A DNA stretch of 64,000 bases from an uncultured Bacteroidota bacterium (GTDB lineage Bacteria; Bacteroidota; Bacteroidia; Flavobacteriales; Flavobacteriaceae), in NCBI GenBank assembly GCA_902525795.1, contig CABZIT010000003.1, positions 1-64,000 of the forward strand, read 5' to 3'. Below the pieces are notes generated by a model. The model worked only from the letters and a program-made list of their open reading frames with translations, was not told the DNA's origin and made no database searches. The position numbers and the translations under genes are program-made. Within the stretch, counting starts at the first letter, position 1. Every line of letters begins with the position of its first letter. Shown here piece after piece: positions 62,144 through 64,000 of the stretch.

Positions 62144-64000
62144 TTAAAATATATATCTAAGACCAAATTGCATTTGCCATCTGGATAATAAACTTGCGTC
62201 ATAACCAAATGTTTCAGTTAAATCAGGGTCAAAGGTATATGTTGGTTCACCATTTTCCACGCTTACACCAATTGGTTGTACAGCATTTGGTTGTTGAACC
62301 AGTCCCCACTCAGAATTAAGCAGATTTCCTACATTCAACACGTCTAAACTCAGTTGAATTGTATTCCTTTTTCCTCTAACTTCTAAATGATAATCTTGAA
62401 GTAATCTGACATCCCATCTTCCTTTCCAAGGGGATAAAGCGCCATATCTTTCAGCATATTGACCTCTTCTCTCACTCAGATAATCATCTTGGGTAATAAA
62501 AGCATCATATGCGGCTCCCATTCCAGCTCCAGAAAAGTTCATTTGAGAAATTTCATCGCTAGTTGGAACATAAATCAAGTCATTTAAACCTGATCCATCT
62601 CCATTAATGTCACCACCATAAGTGTAGCTAAATCTACCTCCTTGTGAATACTCAAATATTGTGGAAACAGTTGTACCCCATTGATCATTACTGCCATATG
62701 TCCAACTCTTACCAGCAACACCAACAACTCTTTGTTTGTCACCATATTTTGAATAGGATAATACATCAGCATTAGCATCACCAACAACAGGATTTCCTGC
62801 AAATGCATCACCAGTTATTTCAGCTTCAATACTATTCACATCCTTAGAGTCTAAATAGCTATATGCTAAACTAGTATATAGGCCATTCTCAAACTCTTTT
62901 TGTGCTCTAAATGAAACATTTAAAATTTCACCTTTGTCAGAATTAGTAAATACATAAGCATTTGCCTGTGCTCCAAAGCCAAGACCATCACCGTTAACTA
63001 ATATGTGGTCATCTGCAGTATAAATAGGTCTATTATCAACCCCTACTAATTGTCCAGAGGGTGCGGTTAAACCCCAGTTTTGAACATGAGCACCATATAT
63101 ATCTTTAGAGTAAGTAACGTCACCTGTTAGGGTTAAACCATTTTCCATCTTTTTGTCTAGACCAAGACTACTTCTCCATACTTGAGGGTACTTGTAATCT
63201 ATATCTACCATTTGATGAAACCACCAGTTGGGATTTCCAAGTTGGTTACCGAGCCATACAAACGGAAATCTACCTGAAAATAAACCTGTACCACCTCTCA
63301 TTTGTAAAGAGTTATCTCCGTTAACATCATAGTTAAATCCAAATCTTGGAGACCATACCCAATCATCAGTTGGCATCTGAGTATTTAACAACAACTCTAA
63401 TCCTCCGGTATCGGGATTTTGATAGGGTGTATTTGGCGCATAATCACCAGTGCCGTCAATTACTTCTTGTGCTTTATCAGCTGAGTCAAAGTATAATGGT
63501 TTATCAACTCTTAAACCAAATGTGAGTTTTAAATCATCATTAGCATCCCATTCATCTTGAACATAGAAAGATAATTGCCCAACATTTGTTTCAGAAAGAG
63601 CCCAAGAATCATTTTCATTATTGCTATCATAAACTGACTGAGCATTAGCTAGGGCTTCTGAAATTAAACCATTGTCAACAGCATCTAAAAAAGCATCAAC
63701 AGATGGAAGAGCGCCAAATGCTCCAACATATCCATTATCATTTGCATATCCATATACACCTAAATTGAAGGAGTTATCAAATTCAAACTTTTCAAAAGAT
63801 CCTCCAATTGTATAAGTATGATTACCGTAATTTATAGTAAGATTATTGGACAACTGAATAACTTTTTGATCCAATCTATTATTAATAGAAAATGGCTCAT
63901 GTCCAACAATAATATAGTTTGAGCCAGCTCCGTCCTGAATAGTTATTGCAGGAGCAGGGGAGGACATGGGATTTCTAAAGTCATCAAAATGAGAATATCC
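62144..64000 (-). CDS. TonB-dependent receptor (Oar-like), C-terminal part, runs off the window
   Basis: The frame is open to the right edge (residues GYSHFDDFRNPMSS upstream of the first visible Met), so the Met at 63967 is internal and the N-terminal plug is missing. About 619 residues are seen, all outer-membrane beta-barrel: alternating strands such as WSPRFGFNYDVNGDNSLQMRGGTGLFSGRFPFVWLGNQ and the C-terminal strand SRWQMQFGLRYIF with the terminal Phe for BAM recognition. Features of the Oar/carboxypeptidase-regulatory-like receptor group. The substrate is unknown. No SusD-like partner is downstream of it; the DUF1028 gene converges on it. Confidence 0.9.
   Translation of the reverse strand, partial: GYSHFDDFRNPMSSPAPAITIQDGAGSNYIIVGHEPFSINNRLDQKVIQLSNNLTINYGNHTYTIGGSFEKFEFDNSFNLGVYGYANDNGYVGAFGALPSVDAFLDAVDNGLISEALANAQSVYDSNNENDSWALSETNVGQLSFYVQDEWDANDDLKLTFGLRVDKPLYFDSADKAQEVIDGTGDYAPNTPYQNPDTGGLELLLNTQMPTDDWVWSPRFGFNYDVNGDNSLQMRGGTGLFSGRFPFVWLGNQLGNPNWWFHQMVDIDYKYPQVWRSSLGLDKKMENGLTLTGDVTYSKDIYGAHVQNWGLTAPSGQLVGVDNRPIYTADDHILVNGDGLGFGAQANAYVFTNSDKGEILNVSFRAQKEFENGLYTSLAYSYLDSKDVNSIEAEITGDAFAGNPVVGDANADVLSYSKYGDKQRVVGVAGKSWTYGSNDQWGTTVSTIFEYSQGGRFSYTYGGDINGDGSGLNDLIYVPTSDEISQMNFSGAGMGAAYDAFITQDDYLSERRGQYAERYGALSPWKGRWDVRLLQDYHLEVRGKRNTIQLSLDVLNVGNLLNSEWGLVQQPNAVQPIGVSVENGEPTYTFDPDLTETFGYDASLLSRWQMQFGLRYIF

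Noticed and set aside
1-64000. CRISPR arrays, tRNA or rRNA genes, transposons, prophage, antiphage systems
   Set aside because: None was seen on either strand; the only structured RNA found is the SRP RNA.

Overview
The window is a dense, AT-rich stretch of a Bacteroidota chromosome, most probably a marine-type member of the Flavobacteriia. Several things point there. Four exported proteins end in type IX secretion (T9SS) type A sorting tails with YPNP motifs. Promoter -7 boxes match TAnnTTTG, and ribosome binding sites of the Shine-Dalgarno type are absent. The E1 dehydrogenase is a fused alpha/beta polypeptide. The gene order rpoZ-coaBC-DUF4835-recN and the neighbourhood HsdR_N-like/holA are familiar from flavobacteria. 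No rRNA, tRNA, CRISPR array, insertion sequence or prophage was seen, and no stretch above about 300 bases lacks a gene. The longest gap without a protein gene, 23937-24124, holds the SRP RNA.

Layout. 1-3.8 kb: tail of a probable rpoZ, a coaBC broken by an internal frameshift/deletion, a DUF4835 secreted protein and recN. 3.9-9.9 kb: fabI, then two large T9SS-exported multidomain proteins, each followed by a hairpin terminator. 10-14.8 kb: a glycosyltransferase, a YbbR-like protein, coaE and a histidine kinase/response regulator pair. 14.8-18.8 kb (minus): a tightly overlapping five-gene operon (Gfo/Idh oxidoreductase, 3-hydroxyacyl-CoA dehydrogenase, YggS-type PLP protein, DEDDh exonuclease, miaA). 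18.8-24.1 kb: pcm, smpB, glyA, then a lipoprotein pair (beta-helix protein and glutaminyl cyclase), then the SRP RNA. 24.1-35.4 kb: SDR, transaldolase-like aldolase, ABC-F ATPase, pheT, thioredoxin-fold lipoprotein, recG and a UvrD/PcrA helicase. 35.5-48.8 kb: OmpA lipoprotein, glycosyltransferase, orphan PD-(D/E)XK protein, holA, fused 2-oxoacid dehydrogenase E1, LOG protein, uvrA, gamma-glutamyltransferase, glmM, lipid A-type acyltransferase. 48.9-55.4 kb: mnmE, HAD phosphatase, a trehalose module (otsA-otsB fusion divergent from a GH15 enzyme) and a 58-residue membrane protein. 55.4-64 kb: kelch T9SS protein, tandem YdhR-like lipoprotein, a pair of bacterial PH-domain membrane proteins, histone-deacetylase-like hydrolase, DUF1028 T9SS protein, and a TonB-dependent receptor running off the right edge.

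The genes are mostly housekeeping (CoA, fatty acid and cell envelope synthesis, DNA repair, tRNA modification). Layered on them is a secretion theme: five predicted signal-peptidase-I substrates all show Gln right after the predicted cleavage site, and the window also encodes a lipoprotein glutaminyl cyclase that could convert such ends to pyroglutamate. The compactness is extreme: genes on the same strand often overlap by ATGA, and six convergent pairs overlap at their 3' ends, three of them sharing a 4-base stop. I found no clearly novel multi-gene system. The best leads are the broken coaBC, the promoter-spacing classes (including possible leaderless mRNAs), a perfect back-to-back promoter palindrome, and a few odd proteins.
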